Shown here: piece by piece, positions 35,301-47,000 of the stretch | Layout of the letters: each line of letters begins with the position of its first letter | Position numbering within the stretch: position 1 is the first letter of the stretch | Source of the DNA: Holacanthus passer | Lineage: Eukaryota > Chordata > Actinopteri > Pomacanthidae | Reading direction: 5' to 3' | Assembly (NCBI GenBank): GCA_025331565.1 | Contig: JAFREQ010000040.1 | Coordinates: 7,007,001-7,071,000 of the forward strand | Length of the DNA stretch: 64,000 nt | The notes under the pieces: model-generated | Database searches by the model: none | What the model was told of the DNA's origin: nothing | What the model saw: the letters and a program-made list of their open reading frames with translations, nothing else | Translations under genes and position numbers: made by a program

Positions 35301-37114
35301 CTGTAAAAAGACATGAGTATTATGACACAGTGAAACTCCAAGAATCTTAAAACAAGTCTTTTTGATTCCCAAACAACTATTTTTGACTGCACACATTCGA
35401 ATGACGTGTGTAGTATGATGAGTTAACAAGGCAATCGAGCTCATCATAGTCCAGTGAAAAAGAGAAACTTAAATTCAGAAGGTGTGTGGCATTTTTTCCT
35501 CTTTAATAAGGAAAACGGGTATAAGAATATTGCCTTTCGTGGTATTTATTAGACAAAAAAAAGCTAAGAGAACTCATGGAATGCAACAAACTGGCCACTC
35601 ACACACCATCACGCATCTCCTCCTCCCCTGCGCCCACCGCACACATCCCTGCATGAATAAATGGGCAATTGCTGGTTGGAAAATTTTTAAGTATTGCCAA
35701 CCCTAATTATGAGTAATATGTGGAGGATGTCTGTGCAAAGAGCTTCATCATACATTCAAATATTAGAAGGCTGTCAGGGTCAGAAAAGAATGACGGGGCT
35801 CAGGGTAGAAATGCCATTCAAAGTTCAGGTACTACCTGTGAAATTAAAAATGAGGGAACAAAAGTGTCTCTGTGATACAAGTGGATTTTAATATTTCCAT
35901 TGCCTAGGTTTTCTTTTTACATTTAAAAAAAAAAAAAACAAATATGTCATGTGAGGGTGGGACAGCTGGTTTACACTGGCCACTCAAGCTGATTTTGTAA
36001 GTCTTTTGTGTGCAATTTACAACAACACATTCCATCCAGAAAAATAAAGTGAACTGTTTAATACATTGCAAGGTCCCTTAACTTTAACATAAGATAAAGA
36101 GGCCATATCAGCTTACTCAGAACTCTGGATTGTCAATCCTCACATAACTTGCATTTTAAAAAGCCACTGCTGCAATGAGTAATGCAAATCAAGCCCTTTA
36201 GTTTACTTGAGGAAATACACATTGTAGTAAATGGAGGGAGCTCTTTGTAGAGGGCAGAAGGGCAAAAGACGCAATATCAACAACACCCCTTCATTAAAAG
36301 TACAAAAATACACTTTCAAAAGATAAAACTATCAAGTTTATTTTTACACTATTAAAAATCAGATCAATCACCAACAACATTAATAACCTTTATTCTATAG
36401 GTCATTCTGGAGGATGTGAACTATAGTGTGAAAAAATAAAATGTAAGGCACGTTCAATTTAATTGTTAATACTCTTAGTAACTAAACTTTTAAGTTTCAT
36501 CTGCTCCAGGTCGATTGTTGAGTGGATACAGCTGTGTGACCTTAAGCTACTGCATTAGCAAGAAGGCACGTTATAATCAACACTATTATTCGTATTACTG
36601 TGAATGCTTGTGGTTGTATTAGTGTGTTACCAAGATATCTGCAGCACATTAAATGAAAGTCAGCATGTTTGATAACCTCACGTAGCTTATTTTGTTTTGC
36701 TCAAGTTGCTAACGAGGTAGCTAATGGAGTTAGCTAATAATTAGCTAGCGACCTCTTAGTCACAAAACTTATGCTAAACAAGAGTTCGCCCACAAACCAA
36801 CACTTCCTGTCACAGGTCTGTTCATTAATCAAAAGCTTAAATGTTTGGTTACCCTGTAAAAGAGAAAATACATGTGTCTGAGTGTGTGACTAGTTTAGTT
36901 AGCATGTTAGCACGCTCTTGTCAGTGACCTCCAAGTGACGCTAGCTGTTAGCTAACGTTAGCCTGCGGATCCAGATAAGGCCCGATTCAGACAATATCAC
37001 ATTTAAAACAATAATTCTGTTTTCAGGTCCTGATCTCACCTTCCCTGGTCCTTCAGCATAGTGTGAAGAACGAACAGCAGAGGTTGTGAATCGCCTCACA
37101 GCTTGTCCCAGCAT
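35184..37114 (-). CDS. cox7c: COX7C, cytochrome c oxidase subunit 7C (complete; spliced from 37040-37114 and 35184-35300)
   Basis: COX7C is a small nuclear-encoded, single-pass subunit of mitochondrial respiratory complex IV in the inner membrane. It supports assembly and stability of the oxidase rather than catalysis. The spliced product is 63 residues, the same as human COX7C. Residues 1-16 (MLGQAVRRFTTSAVRS) form an Arg-rich, acid-free mitochondrial presequence; the human mature chain starts at the matching SHY, giving 47 residues here. A conserved NLPFSVENKW block spans the exon junction side (26-35). It is followed by the membrane helix (about 35-58) and a basic C-terminus, VVRHQILKK. 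Intron 1 (35301-37039) is phase 0 with donor GTGAGAT and acceptor TTTTTACAG. The start is placed at the conserved MLGQ methionine. An in-frame upstream ATG at 37141 would add nine residues and is probably untranslated. The gene lies in the same orientation as RASA1. Confidence 0.97.
35301..37039 (-). other. cox7c: COX7C intron 1
   Basis: GT-AG intron of 1,739 bp. It holds a 9-bp inverted repeat at 35414-35448, an A-rich tract near 35925-35939, and clusters of TAGCTAA and GTTAGC words at 36703-36752 and 36939-36962, just inside the promoter-proximal end. Confidence 0.85.
37040..37114 (-). CDS. cox7c: COX7C coding exon 1 (residues 1-25)
   Basis: It encodes the presequence and the first residues of the mature chain, ending in EGPGK. 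The donor GTGAGATC follows at 37039-37032. The exon holds exactly 25 codons, so it splices in phase 0 to exon 2. Confidence 0.97.
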
Positions 37115-37260
37115 GTTTATTCTGGTTTCTTCTCTCCTCAAAACAAGGAAATTGTTCGTGCGACGTTCTTGTAACTGAGAGCGGAAGAGCGGCGCAAAGG
37201 ATTATGGGAAATGGAACGGAGGCTATAGCATATGGGAAATGTAGTTCAAACAACTGAGAA
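37115..37260 (-). promoter_or_regulatory. cox7c: COX7C 5' UTR and promoter with ZNF143-like and ETS elements
   Basis: Minus-strand AACTACATTTCCCA (37233-37246) closely matches the ZNF143/THAP11 element ACTACAATTCCCA, and a second partial copy, CCATTTCCCATAAT, lies at 37201-37214. An ETS-type CTTCCGC sits at 37181-37187. There is no TATA box. These elements are typical of nuclear genes for mitochondrial proteins, and transcription probably starts near 37150-37185. Confidence 0.6.
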
Positions 37261-38514
37261 GCTACTATTGCGTCTCTCTCTGTTTTATTTATCTGGAAGG
37301 ACTGAGGTTATATTTGTTGTTGCGTTAGAAATCTAGATTTAATTTGTCAAGTTATGAATAACTTAACGTAACATGTGTTTGTATTTGTTTACATTAGATA
37401 CACTGAAATTGATTGTTCCAAGCAGATGTAGTCAAAACAGTTTATATCTTCTTATTCCATTTATTCCATTTGAAAATACTGATAAAATTAAATCTGGAAT
37501 TAAATCTGGTATTTTGACTATTGTGTGTGTGTGTTTGTGTGTGCGTGTGTGTGCCCCAGAGCAAAAAAAAAAAAAGACTATTGTTTGATAAGCTATCTGT
37601 GTCTGCAGCCCTCGTCACAAATATATCACTGCCACTGTAATAACTACAGAGCAGACATAAAGACTGATGGTGTGACCCTCCTTAAGTACTGCTGCTGCTG
37701 TTTTCATTGATTAATGCGCGTGTGTGTACGCCAGGCTTTAACCCATGCCACTTGAGGGGATGTCTGATTTATTCATTTATGATGCAGACTTGTGTTTATT
37801 CAGAATTCTCGTAGATGAATATCCAGTTTTGGATTCAGTGTCATAAGAAAGTTTTCCAAAGGAGCCTCAGGCTAAAACGCCAGCTAGAAATGTGTTGCAA
37901 ATTCCCCATTAGGTGATCTGTTTGTGTTTGTATTTCTGTGTGTGTGCATTTATTTATTCGATAGTCTGCATCTGCTGCTTTTCACCTGACTTGTTTCTCA
38001 TTTGTCATGTCCTGTTGCCATTGAAAAAACCAACATCATCTCTCATTCACGTCAAAAGAATTTATGTTTTCTCCCTCTGTCTGTTTGCATTCAGAGATTC
38101 TTGAAATGTGAGGATACATGTCTCTCGTATTCTCCTGGGTCAAAGAAGAGTTTAATCAAACTGTCTGTTCAATGTTTTGAGCTCTGTCACTCATCAAATC
38201 CTAAGCATGAGCACTGGTTTGACGTTTAATGTCATCAAATGCTTTTTCTCTGATGTTTTCATAAATGGGTTCACAGATGTCACGTAACGTGACGCATTTG
38301 CACATCGTCATCATAATACAAGCGCCATACAGATTTGTCTGGATGGATTTTGCAACCAGTGTGGATGGGTGCACACATTAAGCTACATGTTACATAAGGA
38401 AAATAGAGAAAGAGTGATGATTTTGAGAAGAAGATATTGACTGTGACAACATGAGAGCGTGATCTTTCTGCAACTGACCTGAAGGAGAAGCAGCTGGAAA
38501 GAGCAGCAGGGTTC
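37261..38514. other. Intergenic upstream of COX7C
   Basis: Contains a GT-rich microsatellite at 37522-37553 followed by A13, and otherwise nothing recognised. Confidence 0.6.
37522..37553. repeat. (GT)n microsatellite, interrupted
   Basis: GT units with single TTTGT and GCGT interruptions. Confidence 0.95.
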
Positions 38515-38930
38515 AGCTTAGCAATTACTTAAAGCAATATTTTGGGAAATATGATTATTTGCTTTCTTGCCAAAAGTGAGATGAGAGTATGTATGTATTT
38601 ATGCATGGAAAATCTGAAGCTGGAACCAGCAGCCGCTTTGCTTAGTACAGCACAAAAACTGGAAACAGCTAGAAATTTGAACAAATAATGCTCACTAATT
38701 AACACAATATATCTTCTTTGTTTAATTTGTACAAAAAACCAAAGAATTATGACAATATACCGTTTTATAGGAGGTTATGTGCAGGACCATTTTGTTTTTA
38801 CAAGGCAACCAGGAAAAGACGTCAGGAAGTTATTGGTTGTGGCCAAGGAATAGTATGACACACAACCCCTGTAAAAATGGGAAGCTGCTGTTTTTACACT
38901 TTGTTTTTTTTTGTATAGACTAACATATAA
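38515..38930. mobile_element. Percomorph interspersed repeat (SINE/MITE-like), decayed
   Basis: A chain of words in fixed order identifies it: TTTGGGAAATATGATTATTT, GCTTTCTTGCCAAAAGTGAG, a GAAGCTGGAACCAGCAGCCG block, ACTGGAAACAGCTAG, GCTCACTAATTAACACAATA, a TTTGTTTAATTTGTACAAAA block and GAGGTTATGTGCAGGACCAT. I recognise this order from a repeat present in very many copies in spiny-rayed fish. Family name and exact ends are uncertain. Confidence 0.7.
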
Positions 38931-40155
38931 CATATAAGTTTCTTCTAATCACTTCAAATTCTTCAATGAATGACAGAGGTGATCTATCTTTATGAGCATC
39001 CTCAACAATAAGGACATTCCAGATTGATAATAAGGACATAAGGCTTTTTCTTCACATGATCATTAGCAGTAAATCAGTTTCACCTCCTAACATGTCCTTC
39101 ATCTTCCAGACTGTTGTCTTAATGGTTTTCTTGACATGTTGCAGTTCCTTAGTAACGCAGACCATAAGACGTTTGAAAAAGCAAACAGTAATTTGAAAAG
39201 AATCAAATTATAAGAAATGACTTCTGATGTGTGAAAGCAGCAGGGACTAATGGGATGTAATGAAAAACAAACCGCAAAGTTTCCTTCCCCTAATTCTCTA
39301 ATAAGCAACAGACTATTTATATGAATTTTATGTATGAATCGTTTTAATATTTTCCACATCTGATGGCCTGAAAACATTTCCTGGATGCAGACAGAAATTT
39401 ATTGCAGAAGGAGGAGTTTTTCTTCTGTTATGAATGAGCTGGAAAATACATGATTCATTGTGGAGCCACTTACAAGAGTTGCTCACTAAATCAAATCCTT
39501 TGAATTTGCTCACTTCTTTGATGTCCATCTTGGGAATACTTTCAAAAGTGCTACTTTGAGTATTTTGAGAGGAGAGCGAAGTAGGTGTCTTTACTTTTGA
39601 CTCAATTTATGAAACTTCTGTGATTTTTGGTAAAATAAAAGATCTTTATTGAAGCATTAACTATAATCTTCAGTATTGTGTAGAGCTGCAGTGAAGGCAG
39701 AGTTTCCTGCAACATTTTGGCCTTGATACGATGTCAAATCATATTGTCTAGTTACATATATTGTGTGTGATACCTGTGATATCAGTGTCACGCTCGCAGT
39801 AGATCATGTCCCAGCACAAAGTGAATGTTCAGTGTGGTAAAACGCTGCTCTCCTGACAAATCAAGGAGAGCTCTGACATTGTCTGTGTAAAGGGTCAAAA
39901 TGTGTGCAGACACCATAAATATATAGACAGAGTTAAAAGTTTTACAGAATGGTTAAAAAGATAAATAGTTATAGTGTGTTAAAAATCTATTAAAGTTATT
40001 GGGTACTATGGTACAGTTTGTTGCTAAAAGAAGTGTTTAATGTGGTTAAAAATAGACACCCCTGTATTTTTTTAAAATTTCATTGTGTCTTAGATAGCAT
40101 TTACAATGCCAATTTCATGTTTGTAACACTTGTTGCAGTATGAGAACAATACTGA
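38931..40155. other. Intergenic, AT-rich, nothing recognised
   Basis: I see no exon or repeat family here. Short open frames are not supported by any motif. Confidence 0.55.
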
Positions 40156-40160
40156 AACAG

Positions 40161-40175
40161 GTCAGCAGAGGGCGC
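40161..40175 (+). promoter_or_regulatory. CTCF-type motif
   Basis: GTCAGCAGAGGGCGC fits the CTCF core CCASYAGRKGGC apart from T for C at the first core position. It sits at the left edge of the duplicated segment. Confidence 0.4.
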
Positions 40176-40221
40176 ATATCGCTTGCGAGGAACCCTAAAA
40201 CCCGACAGAGGCACGCTCTGC

Positions 40222-40287
40222 AGAATAAATCCTGCAGTCGAGCAGACAACAAGTTTAACTTGTCGGCCTCTTTGTGCTTACATCCAG
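40222..40287. repeat. 66-bp perfect direct repeat, copy 1
   Basis: Identical over 66 bases to 40742-40807. On the plus strand it ends in CATCCAG and is followed by GTGGGT, which looks like a splice donor. The plus-strand frame in which the repeat starts with AGA is open from 40156 up to that boundary. Confidence 0.95.
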
Positions 40288-40741
40288 GTGGGTTGATTTT
40301 CCTCAAAAAAAACCTATGCATGTACCCCAGGATAAGGGACAAGAGTGTGGTAAATCGCTGGTAAAAAGTGTCATGTTTAGAGTGTGATAGTTTGTGGTTT
40401 TTCGGTTAAATAGCGATGTTTTGCTATACGCTCACATGCTAGGCTAGCGGGCCTGTTGCTAAAGCTAACACGTACGGCAAGAAATGCTAAGACACAGGGT
40501 GTTTAATGTATATATATATATGTATATCTTGATGTGTATTTTACTTTCTGTTGAGTCATGTTACTGCCAAAATTAAGTGTATTTCTTGTTATTGTTACAC
40601 TTTAAGATTTTGTGACTTACCTGGAACGACTACGGTTTTATCGCCTCAGAGTCAGGTGTCATTGTCACTGATGTTGTTGGTCAGATGTGAATCATTTTGA
40701 AATTAGGAGTATTTTGTTAGTATTTCCTATTTTATGGAGAG

Positions 40742-40807
40742 AGAATAAATCCTGCAGTCGAGCAGACAACAAGTTTAACTTGTCGGCCTCTTTGTGCTTA
40801 CATCCAG
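40742..40807. repeat. 66-bp perfect direct repeat, copy 2
   Basis: Exact copy of 40222-40287, 520 bp away. Here CATCCAG runs straight into a GC-rich segment starting ACGGCGGCAG, and the same reading frame stays open across the join. Confidence 0.95.
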
Positions 40808-41066
40808 ACGGCGGCAGCAGGATTTGCACCCACACCCCTCCCTGACACCCCTAGGCCAGGGGGGGCAACATCTGCTATGATCCGGATAGCCGTGGCAAGC
40901 TGGTTACCCCTCGTCATGGCTGCCACATCCATCAGCGTGGAGTCATCACCTGGCCCGCTGCCACGCGTCTGCGCCCTCGTTGCCAGCGCAGTCTGTTAAA
41001 AAGGAATGAAGGATTGGGAAGGATCCCGGCACCTGGTGGCCACCACAAACAATGTCATCACACCCT
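40808..41066. other. GC-rich block, open on both strands, possible insertion
   Basis: This block is far richer in G+C than its surroundings. The plus frame continuing from copy 2 is open to TAA at 40994-40996 and gives a Pro/Ala-rich product with no domain I know. The minus strand is also open over 40802-40992, bounded by an acceptor-like TTTTTAACAG and a donor-like GAT|GTAAGC. A 9-bp word, AGAATAAAT, occurs at 40742-40750 and again at 41067-41075, as if the block were an insertion with a target-site duplication. No poly(A) tail is seen. No function is assigned. Confidence 0.4.
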
Positions 41067-41075
41067 AGAATAAAT

Positions 41076-44000
41076 ATCGATGTTATTACTTGTCATATAA
41101 GGTTGGAAGCACGATCCTGAAATCCAGATTCATCCACGCTGGCCGTCCAGCGTTTGTTCTTTTTGTTGACTGTCTTAATTTCTTGATATTGACTTTCCCC
41201 GTCTCACGAGCAAAGCTGTTTTTACCCAGAGTGCTCTGTCAATAGCCATGTGAGATGCAAACATGCTACGTGTGCAAATACACAAAGCTTAAATAGTAAC
41301 CCACATTCTCATTTAAGTCCGCCAATTAGCATTCAGTGAAACCCAGACTTAGTCATATCTGTAAACAACCCTTTAATCAGCCACGTACATGACCGTGCAT
41401 AATAATATAATAGGCTGCGTGCATAATTTCAGTACATGGTAACATTATAGATTCATTCATAGAGTCTTTACAAGCAAAATGTGCTCACAAGCAATCGATA
41501 TCTAAATGTAAGGTGACTCCAGTTCCTTTTCTATTTTGTAAGTAAATGCTATTTGCAGTTATCAGCCACTCCTGCTACAATATGTGACAGATAGCAGGCT
41601 GCACTGCCAAGGTAAACAGCATCTCCGTCTCTGTTTAGATTTGCAATAATGTTCCACAAAGGGCTGGAGGGGTGCTTGATAATGTTAATCAATGAGGACA
41701 GTCCATTTTGGCAGGAGCACTCTCGAGTTTAAAGCGTCTTGCATCGTTGCGGCTGACAAGTGCTGATTCGCACAATTATGGTGTTATGTGGAATGTGAGA
41801 GAGGATAGTGAAAATCTTATTTGGGCTGAAGCATTATTTGTTTCTGTTTCCATGGGCAGTGACAAAAGAGAGTGGTCCATCAGGTGTTGCTCTCTCTCAG
41901 CTCAGTCCGGATGCCTCCATCTGTATTCGAGGGCCTGAAAGGAACAACTGATCATCTAATTGTGCAACTTCTTTCCATTTCTTCTGCGTCTGCTTTAGGG
42001 TCAGAATGTATCCTGGGATTTCAGTCAGAGTGTAAGTGGGATTCCTGCACATATACAGTAAATGCACAGGCACACACACATGCAGGTTGTACAGTACACA
42101 CACACACAGTCGCACACGCTGCCTCCAGCCAAGTCACTATGGGAGTTCATTGCATGCACATAGTGGCATGATTTGACATTAATCTTTAAAGTGGATTAAG
42201 GGGAAATTGCATGGACTTGCAGCTGACCCAGCCCTCTTGGGATGACTAACCTATGCCCTCGTACATTCAGGGTAAGGCCTCTTAAATAACGAGCATCTTT
42301 ACCTAGATTTGTGTTCATGCAACATTGCCGCTCCCCCAAAGCGCACTGTTATTTTAATACACTCCAGTCACGAATGGGCTTCTATCCTCCCCCACTCTCT
42401 TCAACATCGCTGTTCCTCTGAAATAAAATGGACGCCGATGATTGGATTCTACATTAAACCTGCCGGGCTGGAAAGAGAATTAGATAGAGAATTATTCTGG
42501 AGACCAGAGGTAAACATGACAAATTTGAGTTGTTCCCTTTTTCCCCCTGCCCCCAGCATGCACAGTAAGTTCTTTATGAGGTCCATTCGTGAGGGTTATG
42601 AGAGGTGTGAAACGCCGTCCTGCTGCCTCCCGTTTTTCATACATCAGCAAATTATTTACTGTTTCCATAGAAGCTGGTTCATTTTGTACATTTCACTTAA
42701 TTTGCTATAAGAAAATATATTGGTAGAATTTCACCACACCTGAATAATCACAGGTTATTTAGTCTTGGGTCATTATGTGATGAAATTACATTAATTATAA
42801 TTCTTTTCAGAATATATTCAGCAAAGCAAATTTATTTTAAGTAAGTGTGGTATAACTCTACATTCCTCATTCCAAGAAGCCATTTCCAAAAATAATGACA
42901 TCTTTTCACCACATATTTTGGTTTTTAAATTTTCAAAATGGTCCATCTAAAAAAAAATCTCAAAAATGCCATTTTTTGATCAAACAAGGATATTAAATTC
43001 TCCAAAAATGCTCTCGTCCTTGGTTTTAAACATTATAAACAAACCATGAAGCAGTTTTTTCAGATCCCCCAAATAAGTTGTCCCTCAAAATCTTTCAGGT
43101 CAAGGACAGAAACTAAGTGTTTCTGTAACAGTTCGGCTGATTTCTGCTGAGATGACTGTGGGCTTTTTGAAATAAGACCGTGCATGCATAGTAATGCCAA
43201 AGAAGATCCTGTTACACAGAAAAAGTAAAGTTCTGCACAAGGTCAGTCTTTCTCACTGTTTGGCTACATTCTCTCTTTTTTCATTTGGTCCACCTCCACT
43301 TTTTTTTTTTCTCAAACCATTTGCCTGCACAGGTTTCTCATTGACTGTATAACTTGTAAGTCCCATTCTATTTTAGCTCTGAGGCATTGCGGAAAACTTC
43401 AAAAGGTGTGTTGGAAAAATCATTTCACTTTATTCAGTTTAACAGAACTTTTCCGCCTCTGGCACTGACTTTTTTAGGCCGACGAGGAGTGAAAGTGAGA
43501 ACCGAACTTTTGAGCTTTGTCCCGGAACAAATGACAACAGCTACAGTAAAAAGTTAAATTTCACTCAGAAATGAACAACTGGACCAGAACTCTTTGACTG
43601 TGTGTGTGTGCTTTGTGTGTTTTGTGAGTGTCTTTTTGAGGCTGTGTGAATGGATGTGGTTCACAGAGCACACACTGACTCACTGGCATTGCTTCATAAT
43701 AAACATGGAAACAAAGAGATTCTGTAAGTAATCTGCTCTGGCAGAAAATATGGTATAAATATTTGCTGTACACTTTTTCTGATTATCCCTCATACTGTAT
43801 GCAAATCGTCACCATCCACTGTGAAGTTCACGTGAATTCTCTCACTTATTTATTTTTATATTTTTTACTGTATTTGCAGGTTGCATGTTTGCAAAACCTT
43901 CACGATTCATTTCATTATATCAGTATTCATGTCGGTGAAATATTTACCGTCCTTGGCAATCCCAGCAGTCTATTGAAGATGAGCTCCTGCTTTGCCACCC

Positions 44001-47000
44001 TGTCAACCATGAGACAGAGTGCCACAAAGCCACCTGTCAGCGGGCCGTTAAGCGAAGCTCCGGGCTGACCAAGGACTGACCGGGAGCATCTGTGCCACTG
44101 TTTGTGTCTAATACGCTAATGAGAGCTGTCAAGCTGTCGAATTCACTCCCGTTGCCCTCCGGCACGAACAATGGCACCTTCAATTTGGCTGCGTTGAGTG
44201 ACATTAACAAACAGAGCCACAAAGAGAGAACAGACGTGTGCCGGTGCCGCCGTGCACTGACATGTTCACAAACAAATAAAAAAGGGTGGATGACAGACAC
44301 GCAAATACAACCCTAAACACACATATGGAAGGAGAGAAAGAGAGGGAGAGATTTGTTATTTTTAATAATGGAGTTCCTCGTCTTAACGCCTGTTCCTCCG
44401 GCTGCCTATAGAGGCCAGTGTTGCTCAGTAACTATGATGGTATTTCCCCTCACCTTCAATGGCATTAAACAAGCCCAGAAAGATGTAATAACACATTAAT
44501 CCAACAACGAAACCTTGAAGAAAAAAATAATCCATCCCCTACTCTATCACTAAATTCACATGAGCTTTCTTGATTGATGCCATGCGCTGGGCGGTGCAGG
44601 CCTCCACCACCTCATGAAAAGAGCAGTGCGTGCCAGTCAATGGCAGCGAGCGTGAGTGTGTGTGAGAGGTCTTAAGGCTCCACTCTATACCTGCCAAGCA
44701 TCCATCAAACACACTCTTCCAGACTCACTTAACATGTTTTCGCCCTGCAGCATTCTGGGCTCTGACCTTGTTCCACAACAACAAAATCTTTCCTGGCAAA
44801 AAATGAAACAAATAAATAAAAAACACACAGAGGAGAAAAAAAAGAATCTGGTGGGAGAACAGAGGTCCACTTTGGGATGTTGGCTGCCACGTTGTCTGCA
44901 CTCACAGTAAACTGGCAATACGTTGATTATCTGTGCACATGGATGCTCTGGATCTATACTTGTGCTCCATTCTGGAAAAAAAAAAGATATTACAAGAACA
45001 CGATTATATGCAAATGTGTGAACCTACTAATTGTTGACGCCTACAGTTGGTGTCAATTTGCATAGAAAATATTTTCATGCAAACAAAGCATATTAATAAT
45101 ACTGTCTCAGTCTGTTGTGCGATCTTAAGCACCAACAATAAACTCTGCCTCAACCAGAACTGGGTCTAAAGACTTCACACAGTTCCTTTGACGGACAACT
45201 CACACAATAATGAGGGACGCAAAGGAAACACTTCAGAAACAAGTGGGGAAAAATCTAATCACACTTTTTTTTTTTTACTTCAAGAGTGAGACTTATTTTT
45301 TAAACTTTAATTCTCAGCCAGTCTCTCATACCTTGCCAGTGGAAAAACATCTGACTGCTTTTCCAGACTTGTTGATAATTTAAGTTCAGACAAAATGATC
45401 CAAATCTACCAAAATAAGGAGTTCATTTAATTTTTAATGCAAGAAAGGACATTTTCCTACCAAATGCTTAGTATTACAAAATGATTAATTAATCAGTCTT
45501 TTTTTATATATGCAGATGATTTTCTCGCTGCCAGTAAAGTGCTGACTTGGGCATCTAATGGTAAAAAGAGGAACGTAATGATAATCACACGTGAAGAGGA
45601 TTTTACATTTCCTGTATTCTGGAGTCAAAATTAGGTCAAATTTAGGTTTTTCAGTTTGATGGCACAAATATGGATTCAGTATATATCAGAAATTGCTCAC
45701 ATAAGGCAACTTAAACATAGACTTCACATGTGATGAACTGAGTTGAAGGTCAGGCTGTTCAGGGCTTATTGAGCGTCTCCATTTACTGCTCACCTGCAGC
45801 GTAAGTACAAAAAGAGCAGCTTGCATGGACTTCCAGTCACACGATGTTCCTGCATGTGCCAAGATTATGTAGTGTGAGTCATATGTTCATCAGCATAAAT
45901 GTTCCCATATGTCAGGCAGCGATAAGGAATCTTATGTATAATGTATGTGCAGATGTAATGTGCACATAAGGTGGAGAACAGAATATTGAATGGATTTAGA
46001 TTCTACCAAATGCTGCATATGTTATAATTTGTGGTGAGTGTGAGGCAGGAGTTATTTGTGCATTTTGAGAATGGCCAGGTTTTAATTGCAAGATTTTTAT
46101 TGCCATTATTTGCACACAAGTCAGCATGTTTTTGATATGTATTGTGTGTGATGCGCACATATGAGTGTGCATAACTTTGCTTGTTTGTAATATGGACAGA
46201 CAGCATGAATACATTAAATCTATGTTGTGCATTTTTTAAAAACAGTTTAGATGAAAAGTTAATATCAACATTTGTCTTGGCAAAAATGTCTTCTGAATCA
46301 TTTTGATGAATATACTGTAACAGCATTGCAGATGGCGCATCCATCTTTTTTCGTGTATACATATGTCTTAGATAAATGAGTTAACCATGGCACACATCCT
46401 GCAGTGGTCCTGAAAAACATTCGGCTCATAGAACATATTTTCCAGATTCACCGCTGGGATTTCTCCTGGTGCTCCCAATGGTCCGATGTGACGTCCTCAA
46501 AGGAGTTGTTCACTGAAAAAGTTGCTTCCTGTCGCAGCCAAGGTCAAGCAAGGTCCCGCTGCCTTTACTCCACTTTCAAACTTTTGATTTCTCGTCTGCA
46601 AATTTTATAACCTGGTTAAGTTGACCTAATAGTCTTTCATGCATACTGCAGCCACACTTCCTGACTATACATACTGATGGAGAACTTTGGACCCTGGCTT
46701 GATTTGAATATTATTCATCTTTCATGTACATCTTTACAGTCCAGACTTTAACATCTCTAAGACATTATTCATGCTGTGTGAAGATGGCCAAGTTTCCTCA
46801 GTATGTAAAGGATCATACACAGTGTTATAAAGGCTACACACTGAAGGCAAAAAACAAATGCAAACACCTACATAATAATGGAATGGAAATTAGTCATGCT
46901 CCAAGGACTACTTAAAATGAACTTAAAGAGCAATTAAAACATAAAAAAATACATCAAAATCCAGCGTTTGCATGTGACAAAACATTAAAGCAAAGGTAAA

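Noticed and set aside
40115..40342. Minus-strand 75-codon open frame over repeat copy 1
   Set aside because: It has no known domain and is explained by the duplicated sequence being open in several frames.
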